Shown here: positions 13,501 through 25,277 of the stretch, piece after piece
How positions within the stretch are numbered: position 1 is the stretch's first letter
How the letters are laid out: each line of letters opens with the position of its first letter
Source: Eucalyptus grandis
Taxonomy: Eukaryota; Streptophyta; Magnoliopsida; Myrtales; Myrtaceae
Assembly (NCBI RefSeq): GCF_016545825.1
Contig: NC_052616.1
Span: 57,681,278 to 57,745,277 of the forward strand
Length of the DNA stretch: 64,000 bases
Reading direction: 5' to 3'
Made by a program: the position numbers and the translations under genes
The notes under the pieces: generated by a model
Seen by the model: the letters and a program-made list of their open reading frames with translations, nothing else
The model's database searches: none
Told to the model about the DNA's origin: nothing

Positions 13501-13553
13501 AAGGTTGTAAGGGTCCGATTGAAGGCTAATCTGATCAAAAAGAGAGTTCTTTT
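10544..13553 (-). mobile_element. 5'-truncated L1-type LINE, reverse transcriptase remnant
   Basis: The body is 10561-13536 on the minus strand, with the poly-A tail read as the T run at 10561-10568. A perfect 17-bp duplication aaaaagagagttctttt flanks it at 10544-10560 and 13537-13553. Reverse-transcriptase pieces follow in order on the minus strand: about 13535-12799 (GKAPGPDGFSVEFYK, then LVPKVPNA and ITDFRPIACCN), 12764-12249 (VVKVDFHKAYDTVDWDFL, GLRQGDPMSPYLF and the catalytic FADDVFLF near 12382-12405), 12195-11923 (RVQSWAQRFLSFAGRLQLI), and a C-terminal zinc-knuckle-region tail down to 10837. Frames change between pieces, and the endonuclease part is absent, so it is dead. It is nested in LTR copy C and therefore younger than it. 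Confidence 0.92.
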
Positions 13554-15895
13554 GTCTTTGTTTTCGTGAAAAAAAGTCCAGCAAAAAGCTTAAGAAGAAA
13601 AGTGAAGAGGGGAATTGACCGGTCTGCGGTGAGGGAGAGGGAGAAGACTGGTGAGGGGACATGAGAGAGAAAAAAAGAATAAAAAGAAATTAGCGCCACT
13701 GTTCGTCTTCTCCAGGAGCTTCCCCGCTGCTGCTGCTCGTCACGTCAGCCCACCCGAGGCGGTCGCCGTTCCGCCAGCCGCCGAAGCTCCGCCTCACCCG
13801 CGAGCTCGCGCTGTCCACTGCACCAGCACCGCCGCTCGACTCCTCGCGACACCAGCCCCCGCGAAGCAATCGCTCCCTCGCCAACGGCGCCTGCAGCACT
13901 CCTCGCTACTCCGTTCGACATCCTCTGTGCCTCTGCCGAGCGCCACCCAGCCGACACCCCTGTCTCTCTCCTTCCGGCGAACCCGCACCGCCGACGTCTG
14001 CACCTCAGGAGCACCCTCAAACGCCCCGACGCCAGCAGCCCGTGCCTCCCGTGCCCGACGTCGCGATCCAGCCCCACGCCCAAGCCGCTGCTGCTCGCGT
14101 CATCGGCATCTGCATCGGAGCCCAGACGCCATGACGAAGCCCCTCTGCAACGCCTCTGCCCGCGACCCAGGACTGGTCGCCGAGATCCGACACCCTGCAG
14201 CTCCATTCTCGAGTGACGCCCGCTGCAACTCGAGCTCCAGTCGCCGTCTATCTGAATCACCGTTTCTCGTGTTCCTCATCCAGCATCTTCATCTATTTAA
14301 TTTTCGGTGGCTACCTCCGACGAGCAGATGGCATTCTCATCCCATGCATAATGTCTGGGTTGTGATGTAAGGGAAGTGGTGGAATTTGTCTCTCCTTGAG
14401 GGTGAGATTTGGAGAACCGGCTGTGAGTTCTCAAGAGAGACCACGTGGAATTGAAGCTAAGAGGAGATCGTGACTTTGTGGCTCAATCAAGGAGTCCCAC
14501 CGAGCAGCACTCATCACGGTCGAGCCATCCTAGGCCGTGAATTCATTGATCATAAGAACCACACCAGCTGTGGATTCTTTGTTTTTGCAGGTTCCCTTGG
14601 CGTTCCTCGCGGCCTTGCCGAGCCCTATCCTTAGCCGTGCCGAGCTTCTATCGTGATCCACCTCACCGTTCGGATTTGGAGAAACATTTAAATTTAGGTA
14701 GAGATTTATTTTATTTTATTAGGTAGGTATATTTAGTAGATTTGTTTTATCTTATTTTAGTTTTTATTTTATCTCATTGTTTTAAATATTTTCCAATGCA
14801 TGATTGAAATTCCATAATATAGCATTCAATTTGCAACCGCACGAATTTTTATTCTATCTATAAGACTTTAGATGGAATAATTATTCACGCGGGAGTAAAA
14901 TTGATATCTTGATCTTTAAGGCTTAAGATCAATTTATCGATTTTATTAGCGAAATAATCAAGTTTGAATTTCAATTCGAATGGTGGATAACATTTTCGAT
15001 GACCATGGATGATTTAATGTTTATCTTTTAATCGTTCTATTTATCCCGAAAATAAAAAAATTGCATTTGCATTCCATGTAAATTAAAACTGATTGCATGA
15101 TAGGTTAGTTAGATTTTTTTTTAAATAAATGTATATTTAGAATAGGGATTTTATCTCGAATTTAGAAAAATCATAAAATCAAAAAATATGCATTAATTTA
15201 GTATCTTAGTTTTTTTTAAATTTGAATTGCACGTTTAATTATTTGGCAATTTTAATTTTGAATTTCGTAAAAGAAAAAAAAATGGAATTAGGGCATTCTT
15301 TTTGCACATCATTGCATATTAGGATAGATCGCATGCTCATTTAAAAAAAATAAAAAATGTCATTGCATATCATTAAAAATAGATTCATGAAATGCATGTC
15401 ATTTAGATATTGTTGTTAGGTCCATTTAATTAGAAATTGCATGACATTAGAATTAGGTCATTTAGTTAATATTGCATTGCATATTGCATGATTTTTATTA
15501 ATTAAGTGAAAACAAAAAGAAATTGCGTGTTAATTAGAAACCATATCTAGGATTGTTGATGTGAGTATGATCACCTCACATGTTAGGAAAATAGATTTAA
15601 AATTAATTTAAGCCGCATGCAAAAACATTTTTTGAAAATAAAAGAATGGTACCGAAAGGGCATTAGAGAAATCTAGTGTAACCAAGTCCCCGTACCATGG
15701 TTCATAGGAGTAAAGTGAAACTCCCATTACTTGGGTTTCTAATCGACCCAAAAAATAGATTAGTGGCGACTCCCGATTAAAAATCAATTGCATGTTAAGA
15801 ATTTGAATCTAAGTCGCGAATTGGTATGGGCTTGGGAGAGCCCGAGCTAAGTCTAGGCTTAGCAATCCATTAGCCAAACTTTAGGTGGTTCAAAC

Positions 15896-16103
15896 CCGAA
15901 AAAAATTGGTTGTGATCATGAAGATAGAATTCATGTTACAACTCTTATCCCTTTTATAATAGTTCGTATATCAACACTAAGCAACTTTGGTTCCTCCACT
16001 CCATAATGGTGCCAAAGTCAACCGCCCGTTGTCACAAGATCAACCACCACTTAACTCGATATCACCGCATCAAAAGGTACCACCATTTGAACATCAAGAC
16101 CAT
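15896..16103. other. Spacer between LTR copies C and D
   Basis: About 200 bases with no feature. No primer-binding site is visible after copy C. Confidence 0.4.
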
Positions 16104-18257
16104 TGTTGACACCTGAATTTTTACCGACGATCCAAGTGTCTATTTTTTTGCAAAAATATAAAAATATGAAAAATAAAAACTAAAAATGAGATAGCGAAAG
16201 TTTAATTAAAAAATATAAAAACATAAAAAAGGATATAAAAATGAAATCCCACTTGGCAATTTTCGACCTTTTAATTCCCAAGCCCTCTCTTTCGGCCCAT
16301 TTTTCTCTGTTCTTTAAGCCAACAACTTGAGCCCAAGAAGACAAGAAAGGAGCCCAACCCCTTCGCCCCTGTCTCCCGTCTCTTGCGCACAACGCGCCTG
16401 TGAGCTTTTGAAAAATAAAAAGAACAGTGACGGTCACCGAAGAAGGCCCGGTGAGCGAGGGATGAGCAATGAGCATGTGACGGAAGCGGATCCGAGAGAA
16501 ACCTTCTAGAACCGTGATCTGGCGAGGGATAACAGAGAGAGATAGAGAGAGGTGCAGGTGTCTGCTCTCATCACCCTCCACGTCGAGGCCTCCACCTGAT
16601 CACCATCTCCGCCTCGACTTCAAGAGCCTCTTCCCTTCCTTCTTCTTCTCGAGCGCTCTCTCGTCGCCGCCTACTCGCCTACGACGGCGCTCTCGAAGTT
16701 CCGAGTTCTCCTAGCCGCGTAGAGTCTCCCTTCTCTTGATCGGCGCGTGGCGACGTTGCTGATAGTAGTTATCTGGCGGCGAGAGCGAGCTCGAGAGTTC
16801 GAGTATCGAGAACGCGAGATGTTGTCGATTCTGAGACGAGAAGCCGCTGCCGGAGGCTCGGATGCTGTGCTGTTAAAAAAGAGAGTCTGCGGAAGAGTCG
16901 CGCGCCACGGCGACGACCCCGGTTTCGGTGCTACGCTACTGCGGCGAAAGAGATGATGACTGTGAGAGAGGCTATGAATTCGGTGCTTGACGAGGAAATG
17001 TCTGGAGATCCTAGAGTCTTTCTAATGGAAGAGGAGATGGAGACGACGCACAACAGAGAGGGGAGGATAGGCTGGCTGAGGGTTTAGCTCGAGAGGAAAA
17101 CAGAAGGAAAGGGGAGAGAGAAGAGAAGGGACGTCGGCCATTGGAGGTTTCAGGAGAGCTTCGCTGGAAAGAAAGGAGAAGCCAGTGAACAACGAGAAAA
17201 GAGAGGATGAGAAAGGTTCTCTCGATGAAAAGTTTCTGGAGAAGTTGAGCCTTCTCATCAGTCGACGTCCATTGCGGCCGAACGCCATCTTCATCGATTT
17301 TTGGTTGCTGCAGCTTCTTCGTGAACGCAGGTAATGTCCTCTACTTGCTCAAACCGAGAACAAACTCTAGTTGATTTTTGCAATTCGAACGTGTATTGAT
17401 CCGAAATAGGTTTTCATGTTTTGTAATGGCCGAGAATGAGCCGTTTGTTCTGGAGCTGGATAGGGGCATCGCGGATGAAATGCACATAACCTGTTTGATT
17501 CAATGCCTCAGGGCCCAAGCAGAAAATGATCTGTGATCTTGTTCAAATCTGAGAATATGTGGATGTAGGTTGATTACTATCGATTGATTTGCTAGCCTCT
17601 AGAGTCGATATTAGTCATGTTTCATTCTTACTACGACCACATCCGAACGTTCCCTTCTTTTTTGCATCTTTATGCATTCCTGCGGTGGTCGCGGGTGGTG
17701 TTATTCCGGCTATTAACGGTGGAGGTCCGGCGATAGGAGACGGTGAAGAGCAAGCGTCGAGTGTGCGTTGATTACATGCTGAGATACGTATGTCTTCATT
17801 CCTGTGTTTTTAGAGTGCTGAGTCTTGATTGAAGATCAGTGTGGTTTCGGCGATGATAGTGTCTTCGGGAAGAAGACCTGCACAGGATGAAGACGTCGCT
17901 TGAAGAAGACCTGCAAAAGGAGATGAAGAAAAAAATAAAATATAAAAAGAGGATAAAGAGAAAAAGATTTTTTTTTTTAAAGGGAGAAAATACTTTTAAA
18001 AAATCGGTTTTAATCCAATGTAGGTCGGATCCAAGTAGGGGGGTTGGGTCAGTGATTTGGATCGGATAAACCCAGTCCGAACCCGCACCCCGAATATAAT
18101 AACAATAATAAAAAAAATCAAAATAAAAAATAAAAACCACTAAAATCATTAAAAAAATTCAGAAAATCCGAAAACATTAAAAATTATCCGACTCTTATCT
18201 CCTTTTATAGCCAGAGAGAGTGAGGGGTTCCTTTTCGGATGTGAGAGGAGGTCAACA
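16104..18257 (+). mobile_element. LTR-like copy D (right end uncertain)
   Basis: It starts TGTTGACACCTGAATTTTTACC, the family start. It then shows the usual AT-rich lead, a GC-rich CT/GA-biased middle (16360-17330) and a weaker 3' half. The end is placed at 'ggaggtcaaca' by analogy with copy B. The TTAGTGGCGACTC motif was not found, so the 3' end is diverged or replaced. The frames within (for example 16514-16956) are low complexity and are not supported as genes. Confidence 0.45.
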
Positions 18258-21200
18258 AGCGGTTTTTTTTCGGGGGTAATCATTCATTTTATATTCTTTA
18301 TTGTATTTAGACATTTGAAACATTTTTTAGGTTTAGACTAATGCATTTGCATCAAGTGAAGCATGAGGTTGATTGTGAACTCCTTTCAAATCAACCGGAT
18401 AGACAGCCCTACATTCACACCAAATCTAGGCTCATTCCCTCATTTAAAGTGGAGCTTTACGAGTTCGGTCCCTTCTCTCTCTCCCCCCAAATTCAAGCAC
18501 TTTCTGCTCCCTCTATTTCTTTGACCGAAGTGTCATTTGATCATGCAAAATAAGTATGACTTCATTTCTTGCCACCTTAGACCATTTTAAGCAAAGCAGT
18601 AACCAAGCATCTGAGATGATGGGGATGCTGAAATTGACAGGGAAAGGATTAAATTTTGTGCACTTAAAAGGGGGAAAGAATGAATAAGAGCTGGACTGAA
18701 ATTAGAAGGGGAAAGCTGGAGATCTCGGGCAGAAAGCAAAAGGAACGAGGCCCTCATGTTTTTTTTTTTTTTTTTTTAATCCTGCATCATCACTAGACAA
18801 ATGAGTATCTCCTCACTTAGTGTTTTACACCAAAATTCCTCATCTGCAGATCTTTCGTCCACCCATTCGTTCTTCCTGGGAACTCAAATGGTGCCGTAAC
18901 ACAAGCAACAGTTTTGGCAGTATTACAAGGAGGACGCCAGTCTAGTATTGTAAAGAAGGAGCGATGGAGGAAATGGAAAAAGATAGGAAAGGAAACGGAT
19001 TTGGTGGCTCAGCAGAACGTGAAAAAAAGGACAAGAAGAATGTGGGAAGGTCGTGGGATGAGGAAAATAAGAACAAAGATGGAAGGGAGTGGGAGACTCG
19101 GTGGAGGTGCACAATCACTCACATTCACGATTTCATATCCATTCTCTCAGTCTCGCGCATCAGAAGCCGAAGAGACTCGGGCCAGAAGAAGCAGCGCTTC
19201 CAACTTACTCCGTTGTCCCCGGAGTCAGTCATGTAAGAACCTATATTCCTTATCTATGCGATGCATGTCCTTGCGTTTGCTCAATTTTCGGTTTATTTTC
19301 TTTATGCTGGGTTCGTTGTAATCTCATAATTGAGTCTTTTTCTAGGTATCAGTTCGTGCTGATTGTTCTCCATGTTTCAATAAATGTGGCCATAACATTA
19401 TAGGAAAAATCTGCATCGTGTAGTCCATATTTTGGCACAGTTTAGTACCCCTATTCAGGCCAATCCATGGCCGGAGAAGGAGTAGTTATTCATTTTTTGC
19501 CCCAAAATTGGTTTCTGTTCCCATAATTCACCTTTACAATTGATATAGTTGCACGCATCGCCGTTGGTTTTTCATCACATCGGTTCGAACCTAATGCCCT
19601 GAACGTGCTGAACACCACTGTCCAATCCATGGATAGTAGGAATTCAGATATTTTTCACCTGCATAATACCTGCCAGGCCTCTACCGATATGCAGTCATGG
19701 AAAAAGCTGCCTAAAAGTCCTAAAATTATTATCCTACAATTAATTCAATCTTAAACTTTTTTAAATTCAGCAAATTGTCATAAAGGTTTAACATTTAAAA
19801 CTATTTGGTAAAATTGAAAAATTTACTTTGGTTTGGATTTTTTGAGACAATTATCCCCTATAATCATGTTATCTTGCATGTTTACTCAGGTTATTTTCAC
19901 TTCAATTTCCAGCATCATTTTATATTTATTTTCATCACTTTTCGGTGCCACTAACTTCGATTGAGCTGAACGCGACATTCTAATGTATTAAGGTCTGAGT
20001 CAATCCATCATTCTAATGTATCAAGGTGACTGAAGATGAACCACATACTTACATGCACCCAAGGACCATCAAACCAATCAACAAATGGCAACAATATCAT
20101 TCAAATTCATGCCCAAGAGGATTCGCTGCAAGGTCCAGCTCATTAAGCTCGCAAGATTTACAACTTACCCACTCCAATAATACCCAAACATGTACCAATA
20201 ACTAGCAAATCAAGTATACATTGTCACATTATCATGGGTTATCAAAACCACACTCAAATGAGTCTTAAAATAGCACAATTCGTAATTAACAAAATGAAGT
20301 CAGCAAAATCCAAAACAAAATCAGAACAGTAAGGTCGAGATTCATGATTTTTTTAGTAAGTAATGGACTTGAGACATATCTTCTTGCAAGTGTATATGCA
20401 CTCACGCAATCAAGATGAGCACAAATTGAATTCAAGTGAAGATCAACGATGCTTGTACAGTGGATACATGTTTAATTTCAGCAATTAAAGCATGACAACA
20501 TAATTATCTCCCTCGAAAATTAACATGGATTCCTCACATCAACTCATATGACTAGGATAACACATACACAAGTCTTGGCGATTGTTGTCTGAACACGAAT
20601 GGATATGGACACATGAAAATGAATCCAGCGAATTTAAGTCATACAAAACAGTTATAACCATGACTAAAGCATGTTACGAACATACACAATATTCATAGCC
20701 AAGAAATCAGCATATTTTTGTTCAACACTCATAGCCAAAAGATCAACATATTTTTGAACATGTACAGCAAGAATAACAATGACTCCAGTAAATTTGAGCC
20801 ATGTACCATAAGAATAGACATATTTAGCAAGCCTACGACGTGGCGAGTGTACAGATTCAACAAATAGCACATCCTGAAATGGATATTAGTGCAAGCTAAT
20901 GGTGACAATCAAGATAAACCACCATGTACCTACACGTACATTGCAAGCATGACATAAATAATACTCCAACGCATCCAATGCATGCGATGTGGAGTCTCAA
21001 CCAAGTGCAAAACAGGGCAGCAGTTAGTATGTAAAAGAAAGGCTACAACTCCAACCTACGAACAATTTGCGGTTATAGAGGATTCCTCTACATTAACAAC
21101 TGGACGATTATGATACGTGCACTTTGAACAATTCAAGCTCAAAAATAAATCCAGAGGCTCTCGGTTTAGAGGAAAATTCAACCATGCTCCCGGTATTTAA

Positions 21201-22235
21201 TTCACCGAGAACAAGTAAACGGAAGCACCAAGGGAAGGAGAACTCTAGGCCATCAAAGGATGAAGCATCAATTAGCAATATATGCTCAACACACTGAACA
21301 ACAACATACGAATCACTCCTATGCAATCTCAAATTGATCAATTGATTCAACATTGTCATCTGCGAGGCAAAACGTTGAACAGGTGGTGAGCATGAAGGGT
21401 GAGGTGTCACACAAATAGGATCAAACAGTTAAAATTTGCTAGAGAGAAATTGTCATCTCAGTCTCTGTGTTGTGCTCTTGCTTCGCTCGGTTCTCCAGCC
21501 CTCGCGCACGTACCAAGCTTCAAAGAGCGTGCTATGGTTGTTGTTGTGAATGAATTCTCCAGCAGAGCGTGAAATCATTAGCTTAAAAGGAATCTCCAAT
21601 GCCTTAGACGAGAGAGAGAAAGAGCATGAGAGAGAGTTTTGATTGGCGGTGATGGTGATGAGCATCAGATGCTCTGCTCTGTTACGGCCGAGGCTGCGGC
21701 GGCCAGCAAGGGAGATGTGACGGCGGCTGTTACTGATCGGAGATGGTAGACCATCAAATTGATGGCGATGGAGCTGAAATATGGGCTGATTCATGGATGT
21801 AAGCTTTTAGCTCATATTTATTTCAGCACTTGGTTTCAATTTTGTGTTTAAAATGTATATAAAAAAAATGGAAAGGTAAAAAAATAAATAAATAAGAATA
21901 GATTGCATCTCCATCGAAAAATACATCTAGAATTGCATTTAAGGGAACTGTAGCAGATTACAGTGCATCACATTTAGATAGCATGAGTTACATTCTTATT
22001 TCCATATATCATAGTCCATTTAGGGAAATAATTCATTTAGTATTCATATAGTTTGTCATATTTGTATATTTGTTTTTATTAGCGGTGGTTTATTTTGAAG
22101 AGTTTATATTGAGTTTCCCTTTATAGCTCACGAAAGTCCTATCTGAATATTAATAACAAGGCTTTATAAATTTTTACCCGATGTTCGGGTTCTTTATTTC
22201 TTTCCACCTTTATTTATTTATTTGGTTCATATTTA
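18258..22235. other. Intergenic DNA, no gene supported
   Basis: A run of T lies near 18761-18777. Frames at 18914-19403 and 21108-21794 look unlike any family I recognise. A short tandem repeat sits at 20688-20762. The stretch 19970-21430 has a somewhat more balanced base composition but no start, splice or domain signal that would make a gene. Confidence 0.4.
20688..20762. repeat. Two-copy tandem repeat, about 37 bp
   Basis: The unit 'tcatagccaa-a-atca-catatttttg' occurs at about 20692 and 20729 with a few differences. Confidence 0.65.
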
Positions 22236-22545
22236 TTATTGCTTGCTTGTTTAATTTTTACCTGCTGGAGTGCTATGACTAATCATCTTTACATATAAGA
22301 GGATTTAGGGGAACATAATTGAAGAGACCCCATAAAAATCATTTTATGAATGGTGTCAAAAGGGAGTGCGTGCCCCTCCTTGAGCGGTTATTTGAGAAGT
22401 GCCACTTCTATCGGGTTTCTTGAACATCAAAAAAGATGAACAAAGGACAAATTATGTTCATGCTCGATTTGTGTATAGCTGCCACTAAAGGTTGTAAAGT
22501 CTGTAAAGAGCTCTATTATTTTCTGTCAGTGCAACTTCTTTAAAA
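22236..22545 (+). repeat. LTR 3'-end fragment
   Basis: 'GAGGATTTAGGGGAACATAATTGAAGAGACC' in pieces matches 8999-9030 in the fragment at 8956. It is a truncated copy lying just upstream of LTR copy E. Confidence 0.4.
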
Positions 22546-22733
22546 GCTAAAAAAATAAAATAAAAATGGGAAGGACATAAGCAGTCTCATTGCGCAAGTG
22601 TTGTTTATGTAAATTGCTAATTTTACTACTAGTAGGTGAATATGATTCACCTTTTCTTGAATACAAGTATAGTTTAGTTTTGTAGTTGTTATCGAAGTAC
22701 CTACGTGTGATGAAGGAAAATTTGAAAAAGTAA

Positions 22734-25277
22734 TATTGACACATAAATTTTGATAACCCGTTTAATCATTTTTTAATTGCATAAAAAAATTATGGATTAA
22801 TTTTAATCTCTAACAAAAAAAATGATTTTCATTAAATTGCATCGCATTTAGGTATTAGAAGCATTGGTATTACTAGTATTAAAATTTTGAAAAATTTAAA
22901 AAGTTATTGTTATTTTTAATTTTTTTTTAAATTATCATTTAAATAAAAAGAAACCAAGACTGGGCCGGGGCACGCCGGCCCGGCCTTTTCTTCTTTTCCC
23001 ACGCGGGCCAGCCCATTTTCCCTTGTCCTTGGCCCGGCCCGCGGACCTCTTCCTTCCTCCTCCTCCCTCACGCCTCGCCCGCAGTCAGCCAAAAGGAAGG
23101 AAGACGTACGGAGCAGCGGAGGGGGCGTCGAGCGGGATGTTTGGTCGGGGGCAGGCCGGCACGGCAAGCTGGCAGTTGCAGGGCCATTCGCGCCAGCCGC
23201 GAGCTTAAAAGACGGAGAGAGAGAAAGAGAGATTCGGAGGTGGAGAGATCGTGAGAGCAGCCGAGGGAGAGAGTTTGAGAGCGAGGAGTCCTCCGGCAGT
23301 CCGGCCACGCCCGACCCCCGTCCGACGACTCCTGACCGCGCTTTCAAACCCGCGGCTCCCATTCCCGGCGCCAAATCTCCGGTAGGTCACGTTTCTTTTC
23401 TTTCTTTGATTTTTCGCAGGACGAGCCGTTTTTCCGAGGATCCCGGCTCGGAGGCGTGCGAGGCAACCGAACGTGGTCCGTCTATCGAGCTCGCCCTCCA
23501 TTCGCCATCACCGAGCCGGATAGGGACCCTCGGCCGACCCCCTGTTTGTGCCTTGCTTTGCCCCTTTTTGGGCTCGCCGGAACGGGCTTCTTCGTTGTCC
23601 GGTTCTTGCGAGCGCCGGTCCCGTTCGTCCGTGTGCCGCTACTTTGGGTCACTACTTGTTGATTCTTGCGAGTCCCAGCGCAAGTTGGTCGGTTTTTCTC
23701 CCCTTTTAGCCAGTGCGCTTGAAACGTTCGATGAAATACCTGAACCAAATCCGTTCGGTTGAATCTGGACTTTTGAATTGTTGAAAGGAGCACCTGAACA
23801 TGTGTGATGCGATGTAGCTTCTCTTGTGATTAGCAAGTACGTTTTCGGTCATATTTCATTTCTACCGAGTTTTTTTGGGTTGCTTTGCTTCGTGCCTTGG
23901 TATATCCCTGCGGTTGTCCTTGGTGTTTGGGGTGCGGCTGCGAATGGGAGCCTCCAGTGATTAGCGATGGAGACAAGTGGTTGCTGGGTGGCTGAAAGTC
24001 GCTTGCTGTGAAGATGCGGGGATATGGTCACGTCGTTGACGATGAGAAGAATATTTTCACATTATGGTTTGGGGAGAGTCTCGGTTGTGGATGTGTGGGG
24101 GCTCATCTCTTAGCTTTTACCGAGCAAGAGCAGCTAGATTGTTGGTGGTGGCCCCGTAGCTTGATTGTCGAGTACGTATGGTTACTGTTTTGATGGTTTG
24201 GTGTGTAGAGGTTTTTTTTCAAAGAATAAAAAAAATAAAGAAAAGAAAAAAGACAAAATAGAGAAGGAGACGACAATAGCGGCTCAAGTTGCATTTTGTT
24301 GAATCTGGGCTAATTCAATGATTGAGTAATTTTGGGCTTGAGTGGTTTTAATGAATTCGGGTTGGCTTCATGTTTGGAAGTGATTGGGCTGAGTTCTTTT
24401 TAGTAATATGGGCTTAGTGTACTCAGTTACAAAGGAATGGGCTTGGTGTAGCTTTGGTGGAAGAGTTGGCTCACTTGGGAGTTTTTCCCAATTAGGCTTA
24501 GAAAGGGTAGAAATGGAGAGGCGAGAAAGAAAGTCACGACTGTCTGGAGCTTGAGGATAAGATCAATCGTGCCCTCTAGTCTGAACTGTGAGTCCAAGTT
24601 CATCCATGTTCTGGCCAGGTCCCTATTTTTAGACTACTAATTATTTGAATAAAAAAATATTTTTAAAAATTAATTTTTAAAAATTAATTAAAAATAAAAT
24701 TCAGGAATTTATTTTTCCTAAAGTTAGAAAATGCTTTAAAATAGTCTTTCAGGGTAGCCTTCTCTTTAAGTTATGGGAAAACCATTGATAAGAAAATTGT
24801 GCTAAAAAATTAAACAAGCCCTTATAGGGTTCAGATTGTCCTAAAAACAAATACCCTTAATTATGCATTTTCCATATGTTGATTATGATTTCGCTTTAGC
24901 TTAGTTAAGATGGTAGGCTCCTTATTTGATAATGCTAAATTCTTGCTCTTCCAATTTAATTTATGCGATGCCGCTTTGGTTGCTAATTGTCATGTTAGTG
25001 ATTGGGCATTCACATGGTCACCTTATGTATTAGTGGATTCTAAAATCAACACAAATTGCCTCACAGAAAATATTCTTGAAATGAACAAGATTAGTTATCA
25101 AAATGACACTAATTATTTAATTAGTGTAATCAAGTTTCCAACCCTAAACTCTTTGATTACGTAGGAAGTGAGGTATATTCTCACATCTCATTTGATTTCT
25201 AGGCAACCTTAATAAGTTAGTGACGACTCATCATTTGAAAAAATTTATGAATACTCCAACATCGTGGGAGGTCCGCA
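22734..25277 (+). mobile_element. LTR copy E
   Basis: The start (tattgacacataaattttg) aligns with the family start, and the first 130 bases follow copy B ('ctctaacaaaaaa', 'gatttt-ca', 'aggtattag'). The GC-rich block 22960-23660 matches copy B through the ggccgggg lead, 'ccggtaggt' near 23379, 'cggctcgg-ggcg-gcgagg' and 'agggaccctcggccga'. The 3' part holds 'aataagttagtgacgactc' near 25212 and ends at about ggaggtccgca. No gag-pol is present. Flanking pentamers do not match clearly, so the exact ends are uncertain. Confidence 0.6.

Larger units (their letters stand above)
10104..15895 (+). mobile_element. LTR copy C, interrupted by a LINE
   Basis: The left part is 10104-10560 and the right part 13554-15895, about 2.8 kb in total once the LINE is removed. 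The start (agTTGACACCTAATTTTGAC) matches the family start with two changed bases. The right part has a GC-rich block at 13690-14270 and the family end: 'aatagattagtggcgactc' near 15755, then GGGCTTGGGAGAGCC and GGTGGTTCAA. The 239-residue open frame across 13651-14370 is low-complexity and is not a gene. No primer-binding site or gag-pol follows. A short TATA box sits in the left part. Confidence 0.65.

Noticed and set aside
13651..14370. 239-codon frame
   Set aside because: Ser/Pro/Arg-rich shadow in LTR copy C, beginning right beside the LINE insertion.
6491..15895. Copies B and C as the two LTRs of one full-length element
   Set aside because: Copy B has its own flanking duplication, and no gag-pol, primer site or polypurine tract lies between them.
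16514..17294. Possible genes in the GC/GA-biased part of copy D
   Set aside because: Frames are short, compositionally biased and lie where other copies of the LTR family have similar GC blocks.
21108..21794. Two minus-strand frames of about 100 codons
   Set aside because: Not recognisable as any family, with no supporting splice or promoter signal; too weak to call a gene.
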